Shown here in pieces: positions 52,701 through 63,228 of a DNA stretch of 64,000 nucleotides. Within the stretch, counting starts at the first letter, position 1. Every line of letters starts with the position of its first letter. The position numbers and the translations under genes are program-made. This DNA comes from Melitaea cinxia. Taxonomy: Eukaryota; Arthropoda; Insecta; Lepidoptera; Nymphalidae. Below the pieces are notes generated by a model. The model worked only from the letters and a program-made list of their open reading frames with translations. It did no database searches and had not been told where the DNA came from. The stretch covers positions 14,766,001-14,830,000 of the forward strand of contig NC_059406.1 of NCBI RefSeq assembly GCF_905220565.1. Reading direction: 5' to 3'.

Positions 52701-55033
52701 TCATTTTTCCTTAAATAACGAGGACGTATTAGTTTGTAAAAAAAAATTCTTAATACATTACAAATTGGGGAACAAATGGTGTATACAGCATTAAAGAAGG
52801 TAAAATCAGATGAGGGCTTTAAAGATAACAGGGGAGTTCACAATAACAGACCTCGGAAAATGACTACTGCTACAGAGTTAAGTATTAAAACGTTTAAAAT
52901 TACAATGTTGTAACAATGGCTATAAAATGCCAATATGAAACTGTGTTTAATACAAATTACAACTACTCATTTTTAAAACCAAAAAAGGATCAATGCCCTT
53001 CGTGTTCTTTATTTGATCAAGCTGATCCTTTGGTTAAAGCGTCTCTAGAGGAAAAACATAGATACCATTTAGAAAGAAAAGATATTATTAGAAAAATTAA
53101 GAAAGGCAAAATAGATACTGCTGATAAAAATAGTTCTATGAGAGCAATTTTTGATTCACAATAAGTTTTAAGTATACCAAAATCTGAAGTGAGTATATTT
53201 CACTACAAGCGTAAATATACCGTATATAATTTTATAGTTTTTGACGCTCTTAGAAAAAGAGGCTACTGTTATTTATGGCACTTCCAAATAGCAAAAAGAG
53301 GTAGTACGGAAATAGGTAGCGCTTTGCTAATTTTTTTTAAAACTAACCACGAAGATGGCATTACCACATTTCACTTTATTCTGATAGATGTTATGGGCAA
53401 AATAAAAATAGATATATTTTTGCTCTATATCTTTATGCTGCCAAATTACTAGGCATTTCTATTACCCACAGGTTTTTCGAAACGGGACACATCCAGAATG
53501 AGAGAGATTTCATTTATGCACACATTGAAAGAAACATAAGGAATAAAGTGGTATTCCCTCCCGACCATAACTTTATTTTGAACTCTAAAGTAACTGGCGA
53601 AAAGTATTGTGTTGAAGAACTTGAACAATCCGATATCTATGATATCAAACAACTTATAGAACCTAATAATTGGCGGCGAGATAAAGATGGAGAGATAATC
53701 CACTGGGCGGACGTAATGGAGGTTAAAGCGACACATTTGCGGGAAAATAAACTGTTTTAGATACAATTTTAAAGACGTATATTTTGAACTTGATACTAAT
53801 CTACAATCTACTTTAAATATTAGACGGCGAGGACGTAAACGAACACAAGTTACACCTATAGTTCCAGGTATCATTGAGTTGCAGCGAGTATACCACCAGC
53901 CCATTCCATTCACCAAAGCTTTACACACAGATCTAATGAGTTTGTGTAAAAATGGCACTATCTAGAGATTTTTTCATTCCTTTTATAAGTCGTTATCATT
54001 TACTGAAAATGAGGACGCACAGACAGAAATGAAGAGGATAGTTGTTGATTTTTTAAATTTATGTTTGTATTGCTTTTTATTTAGAATTTCACACTGATTT
54101 TGTTAATCGTCTTATTCAATATGTGTTTCTTATATTCCATTTATATCGTTGATTCTGGCTATAATTTATGTAAATTGTATTTAAATATAATAAAAATGAT
54201 TAAATTCATAATTATAAATTTATTTCAAATAAAAACCTTGGTTTAACATTCTTCAAAGGTTTTTTGTTATGAACGGTAATATGAAAAAATTGTTGTTAAA
54301 TTTTCTATTTAGTACTGTATTTTATTTATACGGTATTTCTTGCATATAGAAAATTACTAGAATAACTTGGTTAAGATATATTACGTTCATTAGCTATAAT
54401 AATAATAAACGTTATAAAATTCGATAGTATGCTGTTACAAATCAACACTCTTCATAAATTTTCCACAATAATCCCGTTAGTTACTATTGCAGAACAATGA
54501 AACTTTTCTCGATACTGTAAAAATTTATTTTTCATATTGCAGCCGACAGGATGCATTTAATTTAAATCAGGTGATAAAATAGCATTTCAAAAAAATTAGC
54601 TTTCATTTGATGTATCAATGACCGTAATACTCCCAGAGGTTAGAAAGTTATTCAAGAAAAACAGTAAATTATTTTTCCTGTAAAATTTGCTTTTTTCGAT
54701 TACCGACTTATTGCACGGGGGCGTCGACATATATTAAATCAATGAAAGGAGATTTTATGTAAAATTTTTAATATTACAAATACAGTGAGAACCTTCACAT
54801 CATACGTACATGTAGAGAAAAAAAAAACAAGTTTCAAAAGAGGTTTTACGAATAGAATCCCAAAATTTGTGTAGAATTGGCAACCCCTAGTTACATTTTT
54901 ATAATATCTCTCTCTATTGTGATGTGTGACGAGTATGTGTGATCATGTGTTAGGTGTGTGTGTGTGTGCGTTTTTTTTATTTCGACGAGTAAGCTGTGAG
55001 TCCTAGCGGCCTAAGCTTATAATAAGACTAAAA

Positions 55034-55073
<40 letters not shown>

Positions 55074-55717
55074 TGTGTGTGTATATATAAGACTAAAAAG
55101 TGGATGTGTGTGTGTATGAATGTATATATGTTTATGTGTAAGTATGTATGTTTACCTGTACGGTGCGTCCATGTGACGAGCGATGTTGCGGCATGGAAGC
55201 AACGGCGGCGGCTGCTATTGCCGCATTGTTGTACCGCGCTGCGGCCTGTGCCTGGGCCACTTGAGCCTACGACAATATTAACTCTCATTACTTCATTTTC
55301 TTTTATACCACGAGGGTGAAATTATGTGGTATTATGGGACACCAGGTAGGAACGAAGCTCCTTCGGATAGTATAGAAGCAACAGCATAGTATAGAACCAT
55401 AGGTTTTTTTTAATTACAACACAAAGAAAAGTCGCTGACCTGTGCAAGCCTCAAGACTTGCTGGGTCTGAGCTTGAGTCAGCGCTCCAGGCAAGTTCCAG
55501 CCATTCGCCAACGCTTGAACGGCCGCTGCAGATATACCCGCGTGAGGCATTTGCATAGCCGACGAAGCAGCAGAGTGCCTCTGAGTGGGTCGCCTGCCTC
55601 TAGAAGCGCTGACACCAGTAACACCGAGTGATACCCCACTACCCACCACGCCACTCACTGAACCTGGTGGCGGAGCGGGCGGAGCCCTAGTCCATTGACC
55701 TCCTCCTGATACTGAAC
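43789..55717 (-). CDS. Unidentified Gln/Ala/Pro-rich nuclear-type protein, C-terminal 326 residues
   Basis: Six 3' exons join in phase: 55440-55717, 55156-55266, 49519-49604, 45462-45582, 44509-44691 and 43789-43992 (stop TAG at 43789-43791). The first is Ser/Gly/Pro-rich, then ALANGWNLPGALTQAQTQQV. The second is Ala/Gln-rich (AQVAQAQAAARYNNAAIAAA). The third is Gln/Pro-rich (QMAMGQQPPPPL). The fourth has TRKRLTPIPDINISGN. The fifth and sixth look like a folded domain: PYQYTELLMTLPDLASHFFP, RAMLDALGLTLFRPNTL, then SAAENAMALVQIRDVMQHML, with a basic tail KRARAN. Composition suggests a transcription or chromatin cofactor, but I cannot name the family. All internal phases agree, which supports the chain. 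The 5' part was not found to the right within the window. Introns hold a 3.5-kb DNA transposon, a fold-back, and A, B, C and D repeats. Confidence 0.7.
44225..44495 (-). repeat. Family A dispersed repeat, reverse copy
   Basis: Reversed family A: AACACTGCTCTCAAGTAATG, GGTCGGCAACGCGCTTACGA, CATATAGGTTGTACGCTTGT and TTGCCGACCTGATCG. It fills most of the intron between the last two exons of the unidentified gene and ends about 14 bp from the donor at 44509. Confidence 0.7.
44945..45195 (-). mobile_element. tRNA-derived SINE (family C), reverse copy
   Basis: Reverse complement of a family C copy: it starts CACGCTGCTCCAATACGGGT, then GCGGATATATTCCCTACTAC, GGCTTAACGTGCTCTCCGAG, and the tRNA-like head with the reversed B box GGGAATCGAACCCGCGACC. 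It lies in an intron of the unidentified gene. Confidence 0.7.
45583..46425. other. Intronic AT-rich DNA, no feature
   Basis: Part of the 49519-to-45582 intron of the unidentified gene. It contains a short (TAA)n run at about 45984-46003. I see no coding signal. Confidence 0.4.
46426..47031 (+). mobile_element. Family D element, full-length reference copy
   Basis: Begins AACCGACTTC (46426-46435) and carries its inverse GAAGTCGGTT at 46993-47002, so it has a 10-bp inverted repeat. Beyond it a T-run and the perfect hairpin GTTTGCGAGCAAAC (about 47011-47024) close the element before ACAATT. The body, about 560 bp, is non-coding and has two similar halves: both contain AACTTTTTACTGG/AACTTTCTACTG, CGATTTTGATAAT and a TACGTTGTATTA block, suggesting internal duplication. 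Other copies lie at 491, 15892 and 16208; end fragments at 2985, 6735 and 20385. Confidence 0.65.
47421..48333. mobile_element. Fold-back element with ~180-bp inverted arms
   Basis: The left arm, 47421 to about 47600 (AAGGAGATGGGGACTTTTGG ... CGATTCAACTATAATCG), pairs with the right arm, about 48155-48333, with few mismatches. The 555-bp centre is AT-rich and non-coding. At 48092-48140 it includes a third, degenerate copy of the terminal sequence (CATTACATTTTGGCCCAAGA then CATATCCATCTC). It lies in an intron of the unidentified gene. Confidence 0.75.
48685..48925 (+). repeat. Dispersed repeat E, copy 2
   Basis: Partner of 38180-38420 in the same orientation (GTAAATGGAGTTTTACAAGT, AGTGAGTGATAAATGCGG, TTTACCAATTAGGACTCTTCC). 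Non-coding. Confidence 0.65.
48985..49320 (+). mobile_element. Family B retroposon copy
   Basis: Near-complete: GTGTGGCTACGATAGTAAAG, GTTGTAAGAGGCGACTAAGG, CCGACCGATGGCGGCATAAC, AGCAGCGTCTTCGGTGCGAC, GTGGTGACTATGGGCAAAAC and GTCCAGCAGTGGACTGTGAT, ending in a (GATGAT)n tail at about 49308-49325. Confidence 0.75.
49605..51220. repeat. Intronic repeats A and C and AT-rich filler
   Basis: A reversed family A copy lies at 49980-50236 (AATTACCTGCTCAAAACATG, AGAGCTCCTGGGGGG, CATGTGAGCCGTACACTTGT). A headless family C body follows at about 50270-50390 (CATACAGACGTTTGCCGTTC, TATAGCCTGTTGAGTGTGAA). The rest to 51220 is AT-rich with no coding signal. Confidence 0.6.
51221..54727 (+). mobile_element. 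DNA transposon with GC-rich inverted repeats, decayed
   Basis: The left end CGACGCCCCCGTGCAATAAG at about 51221 is matched by the exact reverse complement ending at about 54727; the match continues through TCGGTAAT. Each side is flanked by ACAT, a probable 4-bp target duplication. The 3.5-kb interior carries a split, broken transposase gene on the plus strand. It lies in the intron between exons 55156 and 49604 of the unidentified gene, which is on the opposite strand. Confidence 0.75.
51809..53958 (+). pseudogene. Broken transposase of an unassigned insect transposon group
   Basis: Exon 1 (51809-51896; MMELRKPRELKNSRVRRMLF) ends in a consensus GTAAGT donor and joins in frame to 52043. The reading is then lost and regained: SCACKKGCGEKI with RQRIFDNFY (about 52510-52590), a YHFSLNNEDVLVCKKKFLN stretch (about 52690-52755), CPSCSLFDQ (about 53000), FHYKRKYTVYNF (about 53195), FETGHIQNERDFIYAHIER (about 53475-53530) and NWRRDKDGEIIHW (about 53665). 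These match a recurrent insect transposase architecture with an N-terminal Cys-rich block and a GHxQNE motif. Several stops and frameshifts show it is dead. Confidence 0.7.
55036..55081. repeat. (GT)n microsatellite
   Basis: About 20 GT units with a few GA interruptions. It lies in the intron side of the exon at 55156-55266 of the unidentified gene. Confidence 0.9.
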
Positions 55718-57120
55718 CTGAAAAAGAACATTGAATTATATACTTTATAACATATAAATACACTTGTTAATTAAATTTTCTCATCTCTCGTATTAAAATG
55801 TTACAGTAATAAAATTATTTTTTGTTTTTTCTACCATAACTTGTTCTTGGTTATTTAAAAGTGTAGATTTTCTTGACGTTTGATAAAAATGTAGAATCAA
55901 CTTGTAAGGCAAAGAGGAGCGTCAGTAGCAAAGCAGACCCTGGCAATGGAGATCGGTATTGATAATACCAAGCAGAAGAAGACAATACATGTCAGATACA
56001 TGACAACAGGTACAAAATGTTTCCATAAAAGTCCAAATGTAAACAAAGCTAAAAAAAAAATAACAATACAATAACCCAGCTTTCACTTTCATTCATGTCT
56101 TGTCATACACAATAAAGGCCATTGATTTTTTTTTTAAATTGGAATGACCATTTGGGTACCTTGAACGTGCAAAAAAATCTAAATTTCGACTTTAAGACAC
56201 TCGTTACAATAAAATACATATCTATATAGGTAGTTCATGTAATGTCATAGTACTTCGAGATCAATCGATAGCTGCTCTTACGTAATAATTAATATAATTT
56301 AAATTAGAAACTAGCTGTGCTCGCCGGTTTCACGCGCGTTAATTCGAGTAAAAAACGTACTTAAACATTATACAGTAATACAAGACCACAAACACGAGTT
56401 ATTTTGCATGGATTATTTAGTATTAAAATTATAAATACTTTTACTATTATATTATATACTGTGTATATACTGTTATTATATATTATATACTGTGTATTTT
56501 ATACTTGAATAAGAAGTGACAAATATGAAGAATAATATTTCTACTTGTTATAATTTGTTATTTACGAAATTCATTAAAAAAAAATAAGTAAAAAAATACA
56601 TTAATGCCATAGTTAAGTCGTCACAACCACGTGCCGTTAGCGAATAAGACACAAAATAAATTAAAAAGGAAACATCTACGACCAATGCAAATTATTTTTA
56701 TCATGTCAAGGCTATGTTGAAGGTCTAACCTCAATACCAAACCGCTTTTTAACTCAAGCGAAGTAACTAGCACAGCGAATACATATAAATAAAAAATTAT
56801 ATTCTTAATCAATTCACCAGAGTATTATGTAATAGATAGAAAATACGATAAATGATAAATTTTTTTTAGATCAGACATTTCTAGTGAAAACTTCTTTTGG
56901 CGCACAGTAGGTACACACATTTTTTCGTAGGTAGTAAGTTAGGCTGATCCGTTACGCTCTGAGGTGAAAGGCTCGATCGGGTTAACTCGGGACTACTGAG
57001 TGTATCTGAGCGAGAAAGATACAGTCAGCTGCTCTTCATTGTTGTATCACTGTGTTTGTATTGAGTTTTCACTTCTGCCGTGCGATCTTAAGCACACACA
57101 ATATTTGTTTTTATTATATA
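55718..57120. other. AT-rich intron or upstream DNA, no gene seen
   Basis: Upstream on the minus strand of the first recognised exon of the unidentified gene; the pyrimidine-rich acceptor is at 55718-55730. At 56308-56345 a short CTAGCTGTGCTCGCCGGTTT repeat head is seen. I could not identify further exons. Confidence 0.4.
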
Positions 57121-57300
57121 ACTAGATCAGCGAACAAGCGTACAGCTCGCCTAATAATAAGCGATTACCGTAGGCTATAGACGCCTGTAGTACGAGAAGC
57201 ATCGCAAGCGCGTTGGTGACTCTACCCCCAAATCCTCCAGGAGTTCTGATCACCTTACTCACCACAGGAACACTACGCTTGAGAGCAGTTTTATACATTA
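57121..57300 (+). repeat. Family A dispersed repeat, partial copy
   Basis: GCGAACAAGCGTACAGCTCG, AGCGATTACCGTAGGCTATA, CATCGCAAGCGCGTTGGTGA and CTTACTCACCACAGGAACAC; the end module is missing. Confidence 0.65.
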
Positions 57301-57479
57301 TTCAAAAGCACTTTTGAATCCTAATTTCACAAACGAAAATTACATGTATTCCATTATTTTTCGAAATTAGAACTTTTTTCTTTCGCGGTCGTATGTTCCT
57401 AAGGTAAGCAACTTAATGCTTGTTTATATATACATATGGTTATAGCTTTTTTTTTTTGATAAATAGAGATAATACATAT

Positions 57480-57595
57480 ATAAATACAAATACAAATATT
57501 ACACCCAGACTCAGGCGGGAATAAATCCCGCAACCCGCGAAACAGAAAACATTGGTCACAACAAACTGCGCTAACGGGCTAGTCGATCTAATAAA
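57480..57595 (-). repeat. tRNA-SINE head, reverse copy (family C subtype)
   Basis: Reverse of the subtype at 27748: ATACAAATATTACACCCAGA, then AATAAATCCCGCAACCCGCG (B box region) and ACTGCGCTAACGGGCTAG (A box region). Confidence 0.6.
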
Positions 57596-57981
57596 CAATC
57601 GCCTGTATGTACAAGCTACTTAATTTTTAACTTAAATTATAAATTGGTATTGATAATTACATATTTATAATTACTGTCATTACTCCGGAAATTATAAACA
57701 AAAAAAACAAGGTAATTTATTAATAGATCGACACGGCTACAGTATATAACATATACCTACATAGCAAAACATATTTTTAGACAAATATTTCACTGGTCGG
57801 ACTGGTTTTTTTGTTCTCAATACTATTAATTTCATTGAGATATTAATGTTTAATTTATTAGGGAACAACATTATCATTGATAATGAGAGATTCCTTAGAA
57901 ATAAGTTAAGCATTCATATTTTAAAAAAAGTGTCCTTAAGACCACACGACTGAAGTAAAACTTCTTCAGCTCCATCTATAT

Positions 57982-58320
57982 GTATGTACTAGCGACCCGC
58001 CCCGGCTTCGCACGGGTGCAATGCTGATACTAAATATAGTACCGAATGTCTTTATTTATAGTGTGAAGCTAGCTTATAATACAACAACATTCAAATATGC
58101 GTAGTTAGATTACGCGTTGTTATAGAATGCGTTGAAGAAATAAAAGTTCACTGCTCGTTCCCCGTAGGTGATAGCGTGATAATATGTATGCCTATATGTT
58201 GACCCGGCTTCTTAATAATATTCGTGCCAAATTTGAAGTAAATCCGTACAGTAATTTTTGAGTTTATCCCGGACATACATACAGACAAACAGACAAAAAT
58301 TCTAAAAACCATATTTTTGG
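57982..58320 (+). repeat. Dispersed CCGGCTTCGCACGGGT repeat
   Basis: Starts TACTAGCGACCCGCCCCGGC, passes CCAAATTTGAAGTAAATCCG, and ends GACATACATACAGACAAACA. It is a widespread insect repeat type, related to the shorter copies at 5401 and 7386. The 1 kb that follows shows no gene; an open frame at 58384-58638 lacks any recognisable protein feature. Confidence 0.5.
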
Positions 58321-59389
58321 CTTCGGTATCGATTGTAGATCACACCCCAAGTATTCTTTAAAAAAAATATTCAATGTACAGTTTTGACTTTCCTACCATT
58401 TTATTATATGTATAGATATATGAGAGAAAGAGAGAAAGAAAACGTGTGCCCACATCTCTCTCTTGCCCCTACAGTAGTATACGAAATATGTCTCTCTCTT
58501 TCTATCTTCAATAACTTATATCTCCCTTTCGACTTCTGTTGCCTCACCCGATCACACTTTTCGCAAAGCTCCCGTCACGCATTCACCAGCTTACTCTCCA
58601 AGTCAAGCGTGCGTAAGGAAGTTTTACTACAAAAATAAAATATTTAATTCGATTTATAGTTATACCTATTTCATGTCGTAACGCTTAAACGCGAAGGTTT
58701 GAGAAGAAATAAACTTCTGTGTCAACAAATCAAGGTGAAACGTAAAGCATATTTCAATTTAGAGCTCCAAGGATCATGTGAACTGTGAATATGGCATCTA
58801 ATTTTGTGGTGAAGCAAACTTTACGTGATGCTAGAACAAACAAACAGACGGACAGACAAAAAATTCTATAAATAACTCATTCGGATTCTATAGCTCTTAA
58901 AAGACGAGTACCCATTTTTTTTTGTTTTTATTTCTTATACATAGATAGCAATACGGTACGTCACTTCATTCTGTTTAACTCACAAAAACAATAAGCTAAA
59001 TATTATTACAATGGTGAATATAATCACCTTTTTTAATCTTTTGTTTAGTTATTGTTATGTTACCGTTTGTATATATTTATGCCTTTAAGACAAATTCTTT
59101 TCTGCTATATAAATTACTAACTTTTGCTCGTGTTTCCTCATATTTCGTGCTAAAGTTTTTTTTTTTTTTTTTTACTTATAGCCTTCCCTAAATGGAGAAA
59201 AAGGTCTGTGCCCAGCAGTGGGATCAAGATCATCATATAGCCTACAATCTTCTTCAATAAACGCTTTTCCTCCAACTCTCGAAATTAGCTTTCCAATTCT
59301 TAAATATTTATTATTCGAATTGAAATTCGAACCAGTAATTCCCTAGATTTATTATTTCCATCTATCAGCCCTTAATAGTCTACTGCTGG

Positions 59390-59720
59390 ACATATGCTGT
59401 GTGGTTACGGCATTTAAGAATATAGCCACCCCCTCTCTTCCCGTGGATGTCGTAAGAGGCGACTAAGGGATAATAACAACAGTTCCACTTACTACCTTGG
59501 AAATTAAAAAGCCGACCGATGGCGGAATAACCATCCAACTGCTGGCTTTTGGCAGCAGCGTCTTCGGTGCAACAAAGCCAGCCCTGCGGTCACCAACCCG
59601 CCTGCCCAGCGTGGTGACGATGGATAAAACACATGAATTCGCGCCATATTTGGCGTGAACTTGTGGAGACCTATGTCCAGTAGTGGACTGCGAAAGGCTG
59701 ATGTGATGCTGGACATAGTA
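59390..59720 (+). repeat. Family B repeat copy
   Basis: GTGTGGTTACGGCATTTAAG, GATGTCGTAAGAGGCGACTA, GCCGACCGATGGCGGAATAA, GTGGTGACGATGG and GTCCAGTAGTGGACTGCG. It lacks the CACAGGCCGAAGACGG block. Confidence 0.7.
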
Positions 59721-59759
59721 TAATTCCCCCATATAGTTTAGCCACTCTATCCGTTCCTG

Positions 59760-60010
59760 CGCCCTTTGAATCCAGTGGCTTCCCGCTGTCTTCTTAAGGT
59801 TGTCAGTCCACCTGGTTGGAGGGCGGCCGGTGCTCCTTTTGCGCTATGGAGGTCACCTAGCATAGTGCTGAGCTGTTCCAGGGACTCTGCCAGGATTACT
59901 ATATCATTGACAAATTGGAAGATGTGTGATGTGTTCGCCCCTGATGTTTATACCTAGCCTTTCCCACTACATCAGTTTAAGCACGTCTTCCACTGCAGCG
60001 GTATATAGTT
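59760..60010 (-). pseudogene. RTE-type LINE reverse transcriptase fragment
   Basis: The minus strand reads KLYTAAVEDVLKLM, a stop, WERLGINIRGEHITHL, a one-base shift, then FVNDIVILAESLEQLSTMLG. This is the RT palm just before and after the FADD motif of RTE-like LINEs, with FADD decayed to FVND. A short, dead fragment. Confidence 0.7.
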
Positions 60011-60039
60011 TCGGTTAGGATTCATATAGGTTCCATGGC

Positions 60040-60135
60040 AGTAGTGGAATTGTATTATCCCTTAGTCGCTTTTTACGACACCCACGGGAAGAAAGGGGGT
60101 GGCTATATTCTTTACTGCCGTAACACCACAACATG
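60040..60135 (-). repeat. Family B head, reverse fragment
   Basis: ATTATCCCTTAGTCGCTTTT, then ACACCCACGGGAAGAAAGGG and GGCTATATTCTTTACTGCCG: reverse complement of the family B start. With the forward copy at 59390 it brackets the RTE fragment. Confidence 0.65.
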
Positions 60136-61472
60136 GATATTATTTAAACCTTTCCTAGTACATTTTGTGGTGTAAATTAAAACTCATTGAGTAAAAATTT
60201 GTGTTCTTGGCCTGTATTTTAAGGAAAATTATCAAATATTACTTCTTACGATAATTTTTTCTCTTTCATAACATATGACACTTAAAGAAATTTCACATAA
60301 AGCTTGACTATTAAATACCGAAAATAAATAAATTCATCATATACTCGATGCATCGAAACTAAAATTATCTATATAAACAAAAATGAATGTTGCTAAGTGC
60401 ATAACTCGAGAATGGCTCGACCAATTCGGCAAATTTATTTTTTTGTAAGTTTCATAAGGCCCACCGAAGGTTTTAATACAAAAAAAGATATTATTAACTT
60501 TTGACAGAAATCTCTCCGGGCAGCTATATAGTATTAAATAATTTTTATACTGTAATAAATATAACTTCATTTCCTATCGTTATCAGGTTTACTACTAAAT
60601 TAAATGGTACGATACGAGTTACGACAATTAGTCTTCCGATTATAACATCCGGTGCCTCATCCTTTTGTCCAATTTTTAGCCGACTGCAAAAGAATTTGAT
60701 TTTCAAGTCGTCTGTATTTTATGTGTGGTGAACCTCCTGTTTACTGGGTGTGCCGATTAAGAGGAAAGGATACCGGCTCTTTCTCCGTACAAACGTAGTC
60801 GACTGTTTTCTCCTTGGATAGTGACACTAGATCCAATATTTTTTTAACATAAAACAAATAACTGCCATAACCATGCCCATGTCTTGGTTTTTTTTTTCAT
60901 ATTATTCTTATTATCATATAGGGATATTATATTGATAGATAGTAGGGGTCTTCAAAAACTAGAAATATTACCTAATTTGTATACATTTTCAGACACTCAT
61001 TAGAGAAAAATTACGCATATTTACAAAAATCCGAGAACATAGGGGGTATAGTTGAAGTTTTATTTAGTGACAAAAAATATTTAAAAAAAATTGGCATGTT
61101 TAGGGGAGAAAATAGTCGACTACCAAATGCTGTTTTGGTCAATAATTATCTACCTAAAACGGTCTGATTTGCAGTAGTTCTTTTCTTGTCTCGGGGCGCG
61201 GCGGTACATACACACATACATCGAGACAGAAACATTTTATTCAAATACCTATTTTGCAAAAGTCTCTCAGGTACCCTTTCCTCTTAAGGATGATTCTTTT
61301 TTAAACGGTTTTATTTAGCTCACCCCGTTTGTTTTATTTTTTATTATTCTTGGGTCAAATTTAGTAATTCAAATTTCACCCTCTTCCTGTCAACCGATTA
61401 ATCTGAAATTTTGTATACACTTTGGATTTTGGTGACAATACAATTATGTTTATTCATTATCATTATAAATTC
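60136..61472. other. Repeat-derived AT-rich DNA, no gene
   Basis: I find no supportable coding region. From about 60680 to 61300 the CAAGTCGTCTG, AGAGGAAAGGATACC and GGTACCCTTTCCTCTTAAGG blocks look repeat-derived, with the last two forming an inverted pair about 500 bp apart. Confidence 0.35.
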
Positions 61473-61845
61473 AAGATGGCCGCCGCTACAAAATGGCGGA
61501 TAATTTATGTTTTATTAATCCCATCAATATGGGTATCAAATGAAAGGGCTCAACAAGCAGAATACAATATACTATAAAAAATTGAAATCCAAGATGGCGG
61601 CCGCTACAAAATGGCGGATAACGTAGGTTTTATCAATCCCATCAATATGGGTATCAAATGAAAGGGCTCAACAAGCAGAATACAATATACTATAAAAAAT
61701 TGAAATACAAGATGGCGGCCGCTACAAAATGGCGGATAACGTAGGTTTTATCGATCCCACCAATATGGGTATCAAATAAAAGGGCTTGACAAGAAGAATA
61801 CAGTGCACTATACAACCTCAATATTTAAGATGGGCCTTGCAATAA
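61473..61845. repeat. 118-bp tandem array with AAGATGGCGGC motifs
   Basis: Units begin at 61473, 61591 and 61709, with a decayed fourth start at 61827, all exactly 118 bp apart. Each full unit holds AAGATGGC(C/G)GCCGCTACA and AAAATGGCGGATAA, then CCCATCAATATGGGTATCAA and GGGCTCAACAAGCAG. Units 1-3 are nearly identical. Confidence 0.85.
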
Positions 61846-61897
61846 TGAAGCACTAAATGAATTAAACAGAATGCGAAATAAAAACTAAAAACTAGAA

Positions 61898-62661
61898 AAT
61901 AAAAATTGGTAAAAAAACTTTTTAAGTTAAACGGTTTTATGTTAAACATACATTGCAATGTTTAAGATAAATGTACTAAAAACCAAAAAATAATAAAATA
62001 GATACAGTCGTGGGAATTATAAACATATACATAGACTAGACTAAAATAAAACCGTGGGGCACGTCAATTGTCTACAAATTATCGACTTAATGTGCGATAG
62101 AAGAATCGTTTAATTCGTCGTTAAAATAGGCAGTTGGCCCGCAGACGGTGAGGAAATTACTTACTATTTTCTTGCTCATGGAAATTCCAATAGTTATACA
62201 CTCCATGTAAATAAAAGAGATGTTTCAACTAGTTTATCGTTGGACATTCACACTGCTGGCTGGCGAGGAATCGTTTCACTGCTCGTAGTTTGTCTTTAAT
62301 CGACAAAACATATGATAAAAGTACTACTCGCTCACCACTATGAAACCCTAAAACTCGCTTATAATCGAGCTTGCTAGCTTGTTTCCACATTCTAGCCCTA
62401 CTTATCACACGTCCATCGTTGTCGGTTGAACAACTGCCTAATTATAGTGTAACATTACAAAACAAACATTTTAATCAACGATTGTAGACAATTGACGTGC
62501 CCCACGGTTTTATTTTAGTCTAGTCTATGCATATGTTTATAATTCCCACGACTGTATCTATTTTATTATTTTTTGGTTTTTAGTACATTTATCTTAAACA
62601 TTGCAATGTATGTTTAACATAAAACCGTTTAACTTAAAAAGTTTTTTTACCTATTTTTATT
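61898..62661. mobile_element. Fold-back element with 180-bp arms
   Basis: The left arm 61898-62077 (TAAAAATTGGTAAAAAAACT ... CACGTCAATTGTCTACAA) is the near-perfect reverse complement of the right arm 62482-62661. The 404-bp loop is non-coding and unlike other sequence in the window. The left arm follows the 118-bp array by about 50 bp. No target duplication was recognised. Confidence 0.8.
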
Positions 62662-63228
62662 ATATTTGAAAGTTGATGCTTCATGTGGTCTAATTTAAAT
62701 TTTAGGGAGATCTGACGAGTTGTGTTTGAGCTAACCCTAATAATGTGTATAATTATGTTGACATCAATTTTTGTTTTGGTAAAAAAAATTATTATTGTAC
62801 ATACTACGTAATACTTCCATATTGAAACGTGTAAATATTTTCTGAATTTTTAAATATACAGTTTTAATTTATCAAGTTTTTATACGTTAGGTATGTGTGA
62901 CGTCTTTTTATAGTACGTATGTGTGTAGGTATGTATGTATGTAGGTATGTAGTATGTATGTAGGCATGTACATTCTTAATACGCAAAACTTTTGCGCCCC
63001 ATCACACGAGATTGGCGAAGAGATAGCTTAGCGATAAGGTTGCCAATCGCGACTGATACAACATAATTTTCTAATATGTATTTTCACTTTTTTTTTTTTT
63101 TTAATTTAGAATCAAAATATAAAATAAATAAACCAAATTCAAATATTTAAGTTTTATTATAGTATCGTAGATACAAATATGAATGACATTTATTAGAAAA
63201 GAAAACAAAACAATTTTTAAATATCATT

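Noticed and set aside
55035..55319. Open frames across the GT repeat
   Set aside because: CVCVCV and HTHTHT tracts come from (GT)n; the real exon at 55156-55266 is in a different frame context with splice sites.
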